Shown one piece after another: positions 1 to 6,194 of a stretch of 64,000 nucleotides of DNA. Source of the DNA: Chloroflexota bacterium. GTDB lineage: Bacteria > Chloroflexota > Anaerolineae > Aggregatilineales > J027. The position numbers and the translations under genes were made by a program. The notes beneath the pieces were generated by a model. It saw only the letters and a list, made by a program, of their open reading frames with translations, was not told where the DNA came from and ran no database searches. The stretch covers positions 1-64,000 of the forward strand of contig JACRBG010000010.1 of NCBI GenBank assembly GCA_016234595.1. Direction: 5' to 3'. Every line of letters starts with the position of its first letter. The first letter of the stretch is position 1.

Positions 1-48
1 AGACAAACTCAAATCGGGTTCTTTTTCTGAACTAGCCATGCTTGCCAT
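1..48 (-). CDS. Start of a leftward small gene (partial, runs off the left edge)
   Basis: A leftward reading frame opens with ATG at 48 (second in-frame ATG at 39) and reads MASMASSEKEPDLSLS before leaving the window. It begins 26 bases after the stop of the next leftward gene, which fits the tightly packed small genes around it. No clear ribosome binding site precedes either ATG and only 16 residues are visible, so it may not be real. No function can be assigned. Confidence 0.3.
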   Translation of the reverse strand, partial: MASMASSEKEPDLSLS

Positions 49-74
49 GCCCAATGGCGCGAAGGAGGCCTGAC

Positions 75-599
75 TCAACCCCAGCATCTGGGGATTTTTA
101 TTCCGGCGTTTTTGAGGACTTTTCTTTTGGCATTGACAGTCGAGCCGTCCGCCGAAATACCAACCACTTGGGCAGGCACACCCACCTGACCCACCTCGAC
201 CGGGTCGCCAATTTTGAACGGGCTTGGCGCGGCCAGTCGCGTGACGCTGGCGACGGGTACGGTGTGGGCTTCGTAGCCATCGCCAAACACCACATTGACC
301 GTTTGGCCGTCTGAGCCAAGCATGACCACTTTGGCAGGCATGTTGGCGAGATTCACCAGCACGTTCTCGTCGAGTTCAAAAACGGGGGTTAGCTGGCTAT
401 TTTGTTGAGGGTTCATTGCTTTGGTTCCGAGCATGATCAATTGATCGAGCGTCAACGTGTACTGCTTGCGGTCTTCAACCACGACCACTGCGCGACCAGT
501 GGGGGTGTAGCTCTCGATCACGCCTTCATTGATGCGGAAATCAGCGGCGAAGCGGACTTTTGTGCCAATGGCAGGTCGGGTGGGTGTTTGTTCGTTCAT
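75..599 (-). CDS. Hypothetical accessory protein, small beta-barrel repeats
   Basis: A 174-residue protein that I do not recognise. It contains three stretches resembling small SH3/KOW-like beta barrels: near residues 9-55 (IGTKVRF, GVIESYTPTGRAVVVVEDRKQYTL), 75-115 (ENVLVNLANMPAKVVMLGSDG) and 125-160 (FKIGDPVEVGQVGVPAQVVGISADG). Each has the pattern 'property value, then G-V-(I/V)'. No signal peptide or membrane segment is seen. It is preceded by a leader and promoter almost identical to that of the neighbouring 78-residue gene, so the two are probably co-regulated. The start is the ATG directly following AAAGGACTAGGAAA. Confidence 0.7.
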   Translation of the reverse strand: MNEQTPTRPAIGTKVRFAADFRINEGVIESYTPTGRAVVVVEDRKQYTLTLDQLIMLGTKAMNPQQNSQLTPVFELDENVLVNLANMPAKVVMLGSDGQTVNVVFGDGYEAHTVPVASVTRLAAPSPFKIGDPVEVGQVGVPAQVVGISADGSTVNAKRKVLKNAGIKIPRCWG

Positions 600-705
600 T
601 TTCCTAGTCCTTTAGATAACTTGATTACTCAACTATAGTCACATGATAGCTCTGAATGCCCCACGTCCAAGGCCTGCTGACCCCTAAAAACCGGGGGTTG
701 TGGGC
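597..705 (-). repeat. Duplicated leader/promoter cassette, copy A
   Basis: 57 bases from the start codon upstream (597-653) are identical to 975-1031. Similarity continues through CGTCCAAGGCC(T/G)GCTGACCCCTAAA and CCGGGGGTTGTGGG to about 705. The CCCCTAAA...CCGGGGG part can fold into a GC-rich hairpin upstream of the promoter. Confidence 0.85.
643..670 (-). promoter_or_regulatory. Promoter in duplicated leader, copy A
   Basis: Reading leftward, TTGGAC (665-670) and TATCAT (643-648) are separated by 16 bases and precede the 174-residue gene by about 44 bases. The same boxes and spacing occur in the second copy (1021-1048), so conservation between copies supports the call. No other -35/-10 pair in the duplicated segment is as good. 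Confidence 0.5.
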
Positions 706-708
706 AAT

Positions 709-732
709 CAAAAAGGGGCGGTCTGGCCGCCC
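709..732 (-). terminator. Rho-independent terminator of the 78-residue gene
   Basis: Leftward, a perfect 7-bp stem GGGGCGG / CCGCCCC with a 4-base loop is followed by TTTTTG. It lies 8 bases beyond the stop codon of the gene ending at 741. It separates that gene from the next promoter, so the two small genes are independent transcription units. Confidence 0.75.
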
Positions 733-740
733 CATGCCCC

Positions 741-977
741 TTAACGCGGCTCGGCCTGTTCCAAAGTGCTACGCACGATCGCCACAATGTCTGACAGGTC
801 AATTGGCGACTCAGCGGTCAGTTTCATCAGCAAGATTTTGAAGGTATGGCGTAGCGCGGAATGTTCGCTGAGCACGACGGCGAGTTCGTGGTTCAGTTGA
901 CGATATTGCTCTTCTTTTTCCTTCAGCAAGTCCAGTAAAGCTTGGACGGCCTCGGGGATCGCAGTTGCATTGCTCAT
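741..977 (-). CDS. Hypothetical 78-residue coiled-coil protein
   Basis: A small protein with heptad-like sequence in its first half (EAVQALLDLLKEKEEQYRQ, then LNHELAVVLSEHSAL), suggesting a short helical coiled coil. I recognise no family. It has its own promoter and a strong terminator, and it shares its leader with the downstream 174-residue gene. The ATG follows AAAGGACTAGGAAA, the same ribosome binding region as its sister gene. Confidence 0.7.
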   Translation of the reverse strand: MSNATAIPEAVQALLDLLKEKEEQYRQLNHELAVVLSEHSALRHTFKILLMKLTAESPIDLSDIVAIVRSTLEQAEPR

Positions 978-1085
978 TTTCCTAGTCCTTTAGATAACTT
1001 GATTACTCAACTATAGTCACATGATAGCTCTCATCCCCCTACGTCCAAGGCCGGCTGACCCCTAAAGTCCGGGGGTTGTGGGGCA
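975..1085 (-). repeat. Duplicated leader/promoter cassette, copy B
   Basis: The partner of the segment at 597-705. It is identical over the 57 bases nearest the start codon, with scattered differences farther upstream (for example GGCCGG for GGCCTG, and AAAGTCCGGGGG for AAAAACCGGGGG). It contains TTGGAC (1043-1048) and TATCAT (1021-1026) with a 16-base spacer, reading leftward. Confidence 0.85.
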
Positions 1086-1140
1086 AGGCAAAAGGGCCTT
1101 CCCAAGCGGAATACCCTCTGGACTTGAGGAGTCTAAGTCG

Positions 1141-2043
1141 CTACTCGTCCTCGCCGGGTGGTTCGTCACCCTTACCCAGCAGCGCCATCCCCGCAATCAC
1201 GAGTTGCGCTTCCGCCCCACCCTTGTTCATCAGCCCGCCTAATGCTTGGCTGGTGATGGTTTGGGTCTCGCTCCGCCAGTTTATCCAGTGCCATGCCGTC
1301 GCCACTGCCTCGCGCCGCACTTCGTTAAATTCGGCCTCGTCGACCATGTGAGCCACCACCGCTTGACAGAGAATGGCGTCGTGCATATGCAACCCAAACT
1401 GCTGGCGAATGAGGTGGAGGGTCGCGATACGTAGTTCAGGATCGTCGGTGGCTTGTAAACCCGCCAGCAAAATCTGACGGCGAATGTCGTCTGGGCTAGG
1501 GCAACTCGCCGTTGTGTCGGGACCGTCGGTGTTATCATCTTCGACCTGTGCGTGTTCGGGTCGTGGTTCAAATGGCCCCAACTGGAAATGTTCCAGTGCC
1601 GCGGTGATGCTGGTAAATTCGGTACCCACAATGACCTGCTCGATAGTGGTCAGCAACTTGACCCGTGTTGCCGCGGCTTGGCGCTCGGCCTTGGTTTGTC
1701 GGATTTTTTGGGCCATGTCCATGAGCGGGTTGATCCATTCGTCACGGGCGATAAAGACGTTTTCGCGTGAATTCCAGACCACCTCCCCTTGATAGGCAAT
1801 GGTCACTGGGTACCCGCCGCTGTTGAGCTCGATCACGTACCCATCAGCAGCATAATCAAAGCCCGTGGGCCGTTCTTGCGCATCCAACGTCTGGTGGCCG
1901 AGGGTTTGCCCAATGACCCCGGCGGCTTTCACCAGCGGCTCGGCGTCCCGTTGGCGACGGATACGGATCGCCTCGGCCAGTTGTTGATGCAGGCGATCCA
2001 GTTCGTCATTGGTGAGGTGGGTGATTTCAACTAAGCTGTTCAT
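1141..2043 (-). CDS. Hypothetical 300-residue accessory protein
   Basis: No family recognised. The N-terminal 35 residues are helical and charged (LTNDELDRLHQQLAEAIRIRR). A beta-rich segment at about 60-105 (FDYAADGYVIELNSGGYPVTI, WNSRENVFIARDEW) and a helical, acidic C-terminal half follow. It is probably cytosolic, with no signal peptide or membrane helix. The ATG is preceded by GCGAGGAG with a 6-base spacer, a good ribosome binding site. Its upstream leader shares a 17-base element with the neighbouring DUF2958 gene. Confidence 0.7.
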   Translation of the reverse strand: MNSLVEITHLTNDELDRLHQQLAEAIRIRRQRDAEPLVKAAGVIGQTLGHQTLDAQERPTGFDYAADGYVIELNSGGYPVTIAYQGEVVWNSRENVFIARDEWINPLMDMAQKIRQTKAERQAAATRVKLLTTIEQVIVGTEFTSITAALEHFQLGPFEPRPEHAQVEDDNTDGPDTTASCPSPDDIRRQILLAGLQATDDPELRIATLHLIRQQFGLHMHDAILCQAVVAHMVDEAEFNEVRREAVATAWHWINWRSETQTITSQALGGLMNKGGAEAQLVIAGMALLGKGDEPPGEDE

Positions 2044-2062
2044 GATTGCTCCTCGCGTGATT

Positions 2063-2079
2063 CGGATGCGCGTCCCCCG
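2063..2079 (-). promoter_or_regulatory. Shared 17-base leader element, copy 1
   Basis: Leftward it reads CGGGGGACGCGCATCCG and lies 20 bases upstream of the start codon of the 300-residue gene. An identical copy lies 21 bases upstream of the DUF2958 gene (2659-2675). Similar distance and the shared flanking CGCGA(A/G)GA suggest a common translational or transcriptional control element. Confidence 0.6.
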
Positions 2080-2107
2080 CTAGGTGTTTAGAGTGGTCAG
2101 GACGACA

Positions 2108-2638
2108 TTAAAACCGCAGCTTGCCAAAGGGGGCTGACTCCCAATAAAGGTCACGCTCAATGGGTAAACCAAACGGTGGACAATGGAGATCGCGTAGCTC
2201 GTCGATCGGGACGTAGCCCCATTCGCTGAAATCCGGCTCGGCCTCGTTGCGGACGTAGCCAAAGGCCAGCCATGGGTAGCCGTCCGGCGCAACCTCGCTG
2301 AATTCGGTCAGGTACCAAGTGAACGACGGCGCGAACAATTTGATATAAACCACCTGCTCGGCCAGCGGGGTGGTTTCGTTGCTGTAAAGCGCGGGGATGT
2401 CTGACCAGAGCGGGATGTAATCATAGGCATTGTCGTCTTGCGGGCGAGGACGGCGGGGCTTTTGCGTGATGTCCAGCAAGTGCATCGGATCAACGGTCGT
2501 CACCCAGCGTCCGGGTTTGTTCCGGCCTTTGGGCCAGCTCACTTGGACTTGGCCGCCGTCCAGCACGGCCTCGATGCGGATGACCGTGACGAGGTTCGGT
2601 TGATTCATCAATTTACGTTTGCCAATTTGCAGATTCAT
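2108..2638 (-). CDS. DUF2958-family protein of mobile elements
   Basis: The C-terminal half (about residues 95-172) matches the DUF2958 pattern: KLFAPSFTWYLTEF, a glycine/tryptophan stretch, WGYVPIDELRDL, then LPIERDLYW. This domain is found in proteins of conjugative plasmids, integrative elements and phages; its biochemical role is not known to me. The N-terminal part (residues 15-60) looks like a small beta domain (VTVIRIEAVLDGGQVQVSW). This is the best evidence that the surrounding block is mobile. No catalytic motif is evident. A later ATG at residue 11 is possible, but the first ATG sits correctly relative to the shared leader. Confidence 0.8.
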   Translation of the reverse strand: MNLQIGKRKLMNQPNLVTVIRIEAVLDGGQVQVSWPKGRNKPGRWVTTVDPMHLLDITQKPRRPRPQDDNAYDYIPLWSDIPALYSNETTPLAEQVVYIKLFAPSFTWYLTEFSEVAPDGYPWLAFGYVRNEAEPDFSEWGYVPIDELRDLHCPPFGLPIERDLYWESAPFGKLRF

Positions 2639-2658
2639 GGGTTTTCTTCGCGTTTTTA

Positions 2659-2675
2659 CGGATGCGCGTCCCCCG
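2659..2675 (-). promoter_or_regulatory. Shared 17-base leader element, copy 2
   Basis: Identical to 2063-2079 in the same orientation, 21 bases before the DUF2958 start codon. Function is unknown; the GC-rich core GGACGCGCATCC is partly self-complementary (ACGCG / CGCG overlap). Confidence 0.6.
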
Positions 2676-2714
2676 TTTACAGTTTAGCTCGTGCGTTCTA
2701 AAATCAATAGACTT

Positions 2715-2915
2715 TTAGCGCTTCCAATATGCCGATTTACCCGCCTGCCAACCGCGCATAAAGTTGGCCCAGTCGTAGCCCCAATCCAGTCGGTCGGTGG
2801 TCGAAGGGCTGAAGCCCGTGTGACCTTTCTGGCAGGCGGTGGCGAAGGCGGCGCTCTTCCCCGCTTGGTAAGCGGGGTTGGCGTTGGTGAGCTTCGGGTG
2901 GCGTTGGATTGGCAT
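2715..2915 (-). CDS. Hypothetical 66-residue protein
   Basis: Small basic protein (MPIQRHPKLTNANPAYQAGK...). It contains two similar pieces, AYQAGKSAAF near residue 15 and GWQAGKSAYW near residue 55, giving a short internal repeat around QAGKSA. No family recognised. The start codon lies 4 bases after the stop of the upstream gene, so it is translated as part of the operon that starts near 4828. Confidence 0.55.
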   Translation of the reverse strand: MPIQRHPKLTNANPAYQAGKSAAFATACQKGHTGFSPSTTDRLDWGYDWANFMRGWQAGKSAYWKR

Positions 2916-2919
2916 CGCC

Positions 2920-3195
2920 CTACCCGCGTAGCTCGGTGGTATAGGTACGGCCCTTGTCGGTCAAGGTCGCGCCGACCCGTACCACCATGTCGGGGTATTC
3001 GGGATGGACTTCCAAGGGCACCAGCGTGACGTACTCGGCGCGTTCGAGTTGCATCACAAAGACCACTTCAAGGGCCGTCTGGGGGGTGTAGACCGCCTGC
3101 CCCGCTGTGGCAGCGTCCGCAATGCGGAGCAATAAGGCACGGCGATCCGCTTCATAAGCGGCGGCGAGGGCTTGCAGAAACTTGTCGTCATTCAT
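2920..3195 (-). CDS. Hypothetical 91-residue protein
   Basis: Unrecognised. It has a helical N-terminus (DKFLQALAAAYEADRRALLLRIADA) followed by a beta-rich half (EVVFVMQLERAEYVTLVPLEV). Its ATG overlaps the stop of the upstream 60-residue gene (ATGA), implying translational coupling. A GAGG core lies 9 bases before the start. Confidence 0.65.
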   Translation of the reverse strand: MNDDKFLQALAAAYEADRRALLLRIADAATAGQAVYTPQTALEVVFVMQLERAEYVTLVPLEVHPEYPDMVVRVGATLTDKGRTYTTELRG

Positions 3196-3374
3196 GCTGC
3201 ACCGCCTCGACCAAAATCGCCATCGGCATGGTGGCGTAGGAGTGCCCCATCGGCGTGCTCGTCCATCAAGCTTTGATGGGGTGTGTCATGGGCGGGATGG
3301 GTCGCCCCGTAGTGCCGCTGAAGTTCCATCTGCGCAGGCCATTGCAGCGTGCGGTGGGGGGTGTTGGTGAACAT
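3192..3374 (-). CDS. Hypothetical 60-residue His-rich protein
   Basis: Very rich in histidine (about ten in 60 residues), for example HADGALLRHHADG. The gene call rests on its position: GGGGAG 7 bases before the ATG, 3 bases after the upstream stop, and a 4-base overlap with the downstream gene. It could bind metal, but that is speculation; composition alone is not proof. Confidence 0.5.
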   Translation of the reverse strand: MFTNTPHRTLQWPAQMELQRHYGATHPAHDTPHQSLMDEHADGALLRHHADGDFGRGGAA

Positions 3375-3377
3375 GGT

Positions 3378-4352
3378 TCAACTCCCCTGTGCCATTTCGC
3401 GGACGCCATTGGCGGGCAGCTTGGCTTCCCACATGTCGCGCAGGCGGAAATTCCGACCAAGGGTTGTGCCGTGATAGGTGTGCGGCTTAGTGCCTGCGTT
3501 GGAGTCAACGATGGGGCGGTGGAGGTGAGCACGGTAGACATTCAGGCCCAGTTCTGTAATGCGGTACTGGCCGGGAGCGACGTTGGTCAGATAGAGCGGG
3601 CAAAGGGCCTCAGCTTCAGCTTTGGTGGTGGGCATCTTCAAGAAAAAGGCGGTGCGGCGCTTGGTATAGGCGTCATGGCCTTGGCGCAGGGCATTTTGTT
3701 GGCCGACCGACATCGCCTTGAGCAGTTCCAAGAGTTGCGCACTGGTGGGGGCGGGTTGGTCGGCTGGGAAAGGGGCGACGGCAGTCGTCGGAGTGACGGC
3801 TGCGGGAACAGGGTTGTCGTTGACCACTGGGGCGTGGGAATTTTCCACGACTGGCGTAGGGTCGTCGGGAATTTCGACGGGCTTGGCCTCTAGCGAACTG
3901 GGCACGTGGGCAGGCAGGGCTGGGAACATGGCGAGTAGCCCAGTGTATTCATCTGTACCAAGTTGGACGTTGGCGAAGTGACGGATGCGACGATAGATAT
4001 TTTCCTGCGCTTGGGCGGCTTGACGTTTTTCACGATAGGCCTTGATCCATATCATGGCCTGTTGGTGTTCCAAGCAGTCCAGTGGGGAGTAGTGCAGTGC
4101 GATACCCGTGGTGAGCCAGTGGCAGGCCTTGCCGCAATTGATGGGGCCACCGCAGCACACACACGTCGCCATGAAGTTACTGGTGATGATCGGCGCGGCA
4201 GGATTGAAGGCATGGCAAGCGTCAAAGGTCTGGCCGATTTGTTCAAGGGTGGCTAGGTACAGGTCGTCAAAATAGCGCTTGGGTTCGGCGCTGGCGGGTT
4301 GTGGGAAGCGGCCTAGCACGATAAGGGTACGTTTGGGTTGAATGAGTGTCAT
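3378..4352 (-). CDS. Hypothetical protein with a Cys-rich zinc-like motif
   Basis: About 324 residues from the chosen ATG (MTLIQPKRTLIVLG); a TTG 39 bases upstream is possible but has poor ribosome-site spacing. Around residues 65-85 there is CVCCGGPINCGKACHW, a cluster of Cys and His that could bind zinc. A Pro/Ala/Thr-rich linker (about residues 165-215, PVVENSHAPVVNDNPVPAAV) separates this N-terminal part from a C-terminal segment resembling a winged helix (ITELGLNVYRAHL). No known family identified. It is the second gene of the leftward operon. Confidence 0.7.
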   Translation of the reverse strand: MTLIQPKRTLIVLGRFPQPASAEPKRYFDDLYLATLEQIGQTFDACHAFNPAAPIITSNFMATCVCCGGPINCGKACHWLTTGIALHYSPLDCLEHQQAMIWIKAYREKRQAAQAQENIYRRIRHFANVQLGTDEYTGLLAMFPALPAHVPSSLEAKPVEIPDDPTPVVENSHAPVVNDNPVPAAVTPTTAVAPFPADQPAPTSAQLLELLKAMSVGQQNALRQGHDAYTKRRTAFFLKMPTTKAEAEALCPLYLTNVAPGQYRITELGLNVYRAHLHRPIVDSNAGTKPHTYHGTTLGRNFRLRDMWEAKLPANGVREMAQGS

Positions 4353-4417
4353 GGTGTTTAATCCCGGCTGAAGGGATTGGAAAATTCCCAACCCCTACGG
4401 CGTATGGGATGTTCTTC

Positions 4418-4828
4418 CTAGCTGGCCTTGGCGCGGCGGGCGCAGGCGGCGAAGTCGAGTAGGTCAATCAGTCCTGCGAAGCGGTGGGCGAGGGACAACT
4501 CGCCAGCATTCAGCATGGCTTGGCGTTCGTTGCGCAGGTCGTGTTTGAATAGGCGCGTCCAGCATTGACCGTCTTCGGTCTCGACATAGGCGTAGGCCTC
4601 GCCCAACACCCGGCTGTACTTAATCTGGTAGGGCTTGTCGAGCAACAACTGGCGGGCGGTGGTGGTTTCAGTTTCGCTGTCGCTGGTAAGCAGTTGGGTC
4701 ATCAGGAAGCCGTAGCTTTGATCGCGCCATGCGAGGTATTGGTCTTCAATGGCATCTTCACTGATGAGTTCAAAGGTGGCCTTTGGGGTAGTGGGGAAAA
4801 CGAGGATGTCTAGCGTAGGGTCGTACAT
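4418..4828 (-). CDS. Hypothetical 136-residue protein, first gene of the leftward operon
   Basis: An acidic cytosolic protein (MYDPTLDILVFPTTPKATFEL...) of no recognised family. The start is well supported: AAGGAG lies 9 bases before the ATG. It is the first gene after the promoter at 4942-4970 and probably heads an operon running to 2715. Confidence 0.7.
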   Translation of the reverse strand: MYDPTLDILVFPTTPKATFELISEDAIEDQYLAWRDQSYGFLMTQLLTSDSETETTTARQLLLDKPYQIKYSRVLGEAYAYVETEDGQCWTRLFKHDLRNERQAMLNAGELSLAHRFAGLIDLLDFAACARRAKAS

Positions 4829-4881
4829 GATATAATCTCCTTATTGACGGTTAGCCCCGTCTTTCATATGGTTTTGGCTAG

Positions 4882-4915
4882 TGACCCCGAAAACTTGTGA
4901 CGAGTAGCGGGGTCA
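4882..4915 (-). promoter_or_regulatory. Leader hairpin in the 5' UTR of the leftward operon
   Basis: Leftward, TGACCCCG (4908-4915) pairs perfectly with CGGGGTCA (4882-4889) around an 18-base loop. It lies between the predicted transcription start and the first gene. There is no T-run, so it is more likely an mRNA-stability or protein-binding element than a terminator. Confidence 0.4.
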
Positions 4916-4929
4916 TTTGCTATATACTT

Positions 4930-4962
4930 CAATATAGTACCAGTATATACCAGAATATATTG
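4930..4962. promoter_or_regulatory. AT-rich inverted repeat over the promoter (candidate operator)
   Basis: CAATATA (4930-4936) and TATATTG (4956-4962) are inverted around CCAGTATATACC. The block covers the -10 box of the leftward promoter. Related sequence (GTATATATTG) lies over the -10 box of the Cro/CI-type regulator gene near 5718, so that regulator is the obvious candidate to bind both. Confidence 0.45.
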
Positions 4963-4970
4963 AATATCAA
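4942..4970 (-). promoter_or_regulatory. Sigma-70-type promoter of the leftward accessory operon
   Basis: TTGATA (4965-4970) and TATACT (4942-4947), reading leftward, are spaced by exactly 17 bases. The predicted leader is about 105 bases long and contains a hairpin. Confidence 0.65.
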
Positions 4971-5014
4971 GCGATTTGCGACATTTTCATGTGGACCCCT
5001 AGAAATTAGGGGAA

Positions 5015-5042
5015 TAAAAAAGACCGAGGGTGACTCGGTCTT
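5015..5042 (-). terminator. Rho-independent terminator
   Basis: Leftward, the 9-bp stem AAGACCGAG / CTCGGTCTT with a short loop is followed by TTTTTATT. It lies 24 bases beyond the stop codon of the leftward membrane-protein gene. Confidence 0.85.
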
Positions 5043-5066
5043 GGTAGATAAGATGGTAAGCTTTTT

Positions 5067-5624
5067 CTACTTCTGCATCCCGTGTAGCTTCGCTAATACC
5101 TTCCGGGCGCGGGGGTCATCCGACATTTCGAGGATAAACATCGCGCCGTCAATATCACCCTTTTCATATAGACGCTTGGCCTGATTCAAAATCTCTTCTG
5201 CAGACTTGGCGTTTTCATGTAGTTTAGCAGTATGAAGCACAGACGGCTGGTGGTGAACAATTGGTTGAGGTTGTTTTTGTGCCTGCCGTGTCGCTTCTAA
5301 AAGTTCATTTTGCCGTCTCTCTTCGAGATCAAACTTGGCTTGTTTTTCATCTTTGAAATATTGCTGAGTTCCGCGAAAACCAAGAGTAAGTGTAATCAGC
5401 GCCAAGACACCCGTGCCACCCATATAGGTCAAAGATTTAGTGGTTTCGTCATCTCTCAACTTGTCGTAGTAGTCTTGGGTGGCTTGATTGCTATCCGGGT
5501 CTAAAGCGACCTCCAAAGCTTTATCATTGGCTTCAAGAGCTTGTTTTCTTTGTCCTATAAAGGCCAGCCCGCAGAAGATAGTCAATGCAAAGAATACCAA
5601 TGCGACATCTAGTTTTCGATTCAT
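5067..5624 (-). CDS. Hypothetical membrane protein with two TM helices and a helical-repeat tail
   Basis: A 185-residue protein beginning MNRKLDVALVFFAL. Two hydrophobic helices (about residues 6-22 and 65-84, TYMGGTGVLALITLTLGF) flank a polar segment. A charged cytoplasmic coiled coil (about 90-120) and a short TPR/Sel1-like helical hairpin at the C-terminus follow (AEEILNQAKRLYEKGDIDGAMFILEMS). A longer frame reaches 5861, but it would read through the palindrome and the divergent promoter, so the start at 5624 is preferred although its ribosome site is weak. It is divergent from the adjacent regulator gene and probably controlled by it. Function unknown. Confidence 0.65.
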   Translation of the reverse strand: MNRKLDVALVFFALTIFCGLAFIGQRKQALEANDKALEVALDPDSNQATQDYYDKLRDDETTKSLTYMGGTGVLALITLTLGFRGTQQYFKDEKQAKFDLEERRQNELLEATRQAQKQPQPIVHHQPSVLHTAKLHENAKSAEEILNQAKRLYEKGDIDGAMFILEMSDDPRARKVLAKLHGMQK

Positions 5625-5631
5625 ATGTCTG

Positions 5632-5647
5632 CCATTTTGCAAAATGG
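5632..5647. promoter_or_regulatory. Perfect 16-bp palindrome, candidate operator
   Basis: CCATTTTGCAAAATGG is perfectly self-complementary and lies 8 bases upstream of the membrane-protein start codon. It is between the divergent Cro/CI-type regulator and its likely target. Position and symmetry fit a repressor operator or a leader hairpin. Confidence 0.55.
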
Positions 5648-5691
5648 ACATTCTTAGCATATATGGTAGCGGGGTATTTTGGCAAATTTTA

Positions 5692-5720
5692 TTGACAGTT
5701 TTTTTTATCACTGCTAGTAT
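5692..5720 (+). promoter_or_regulatory. Sigma-70-type promoter of the Cro/CI-type regulator gene
   Basis: A consensus TTGACA (5692-5697), a 17-base spacer and TAGTAT (5715-5720). The start codon GTG follows about 30 bases after the predicted transcript start. Confidence 0.75.
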
Positions 5721-5756
5721 ATATTGAAGCACTCTAAGTGTAGAGAGGTAAACATT

Positions 5757-6029
5757 GTGAAGTTCAAGCCAAATGTTCGTCAGCTTTTGCTTAACAAAAG
5801 CGCAGCCGAGGGGCGGCAAATTGAGCAGAAGGAAGTAGCTGAAGCTACGGGGCTTCCTCAAATGACAATTTCGCGCTGGATGAACAGCGACGGCTTCCTT
5901 CGAATAGAAGCTGAGACCGCTTCTAAACTCGCTGAATATTTTGGGGTTAGCTGGAAAGACGTCGTCAATATTGTCGAGGATGACTCAGCAAGCCCTGAAA
6001 CAAAAACCTACTCCACCAGCGCCGCATAA
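5757..6029 (+). CDS. Cro/CI (XRE) family helix-turn-helix regulator
   Basis: A 90-residue DNA-binding protein. The HTH lies at about residues 21-65: QKEVAEATGLPQMTISRW is a typical second and recognition helix, followed by ETASKLAEYFGVSWKDVV. The start is GTG with GAGAGG 8 bases upstream; a longer ATG form would lack a ribosome site and would begin inside the promoter. It is placed divergently from a membrane-protein gene, beside the tRNA that probably marks the element's edge. It has a strong consensus promoter with AT-rich inverted sequence over the -10 box, suggesting autoregulation. This resembles immunity or maintenance regulators of integrated elements. Confidence 0.85.
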   Translation: MKFKPNVRQLLLNKSAAEGRQIEQKEVAEATGLPQMTISRWMNSDGFLRIEAETASKLAEYFGVSWKDVVNIVEDDSASPETKTYSTSAA

Positions 6030-6053
6030 CATGGTCAGGTGAAGTAGGTTTTT
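6002..6053 (+). terminator. Terminator overlapping the 3' end of the regulator gene
   Basis: A 16-bp stem, AAAAACCTACTCCACC with GGTGAAGTAGGTTTTT (one wobble pair), encloses the regulator's stop codon in its loop and ends in TTTTT. It may work in both directions and isolates the element from the tRNA. Confidence 0.8.
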
Positions 6054-6194
6054 CAAAAACATAGAAACTGTTCTTGATGTGTGGTCAATGAACAGAAAAG
6101 CACCTTAACATTTCAGATAAGTCAGGGTAGATGGGACTATCTAACCGTGACAAGTGCGACCATGACAAAACCGCCGTCATTCGTGTAAAATCTG
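6054..6194. other. Gene-free stretch between regulator terminator and tRNA-Pro
   Basis: No coding frame, promoter or repeat that I can support lies here. If the block to the left is an integrated element, its right junction should fall at the tRNA end of this stretch. The whole gene-free interval, 6030-6333, is filled by this stretch, the terminator, the tRNA and its promoter. Confidence 0.4.

Noticed and set aside
3255-3893. A 212-codon rightward frame antisense to the Cys-motif gene.
   Set aside because: Gly/Val-rich composition typical of an antisense shadow; no ribosome site; the leftward frame is better supported by operon spacing.
5625-5861. An N-terminal extension of the membrane-protein gene up to 5861.
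   Set aside because: It would read through the palindrome, the divergent regulator's promoter and the regulator's first codons; MNRKLDVA at 5624 is a better start.
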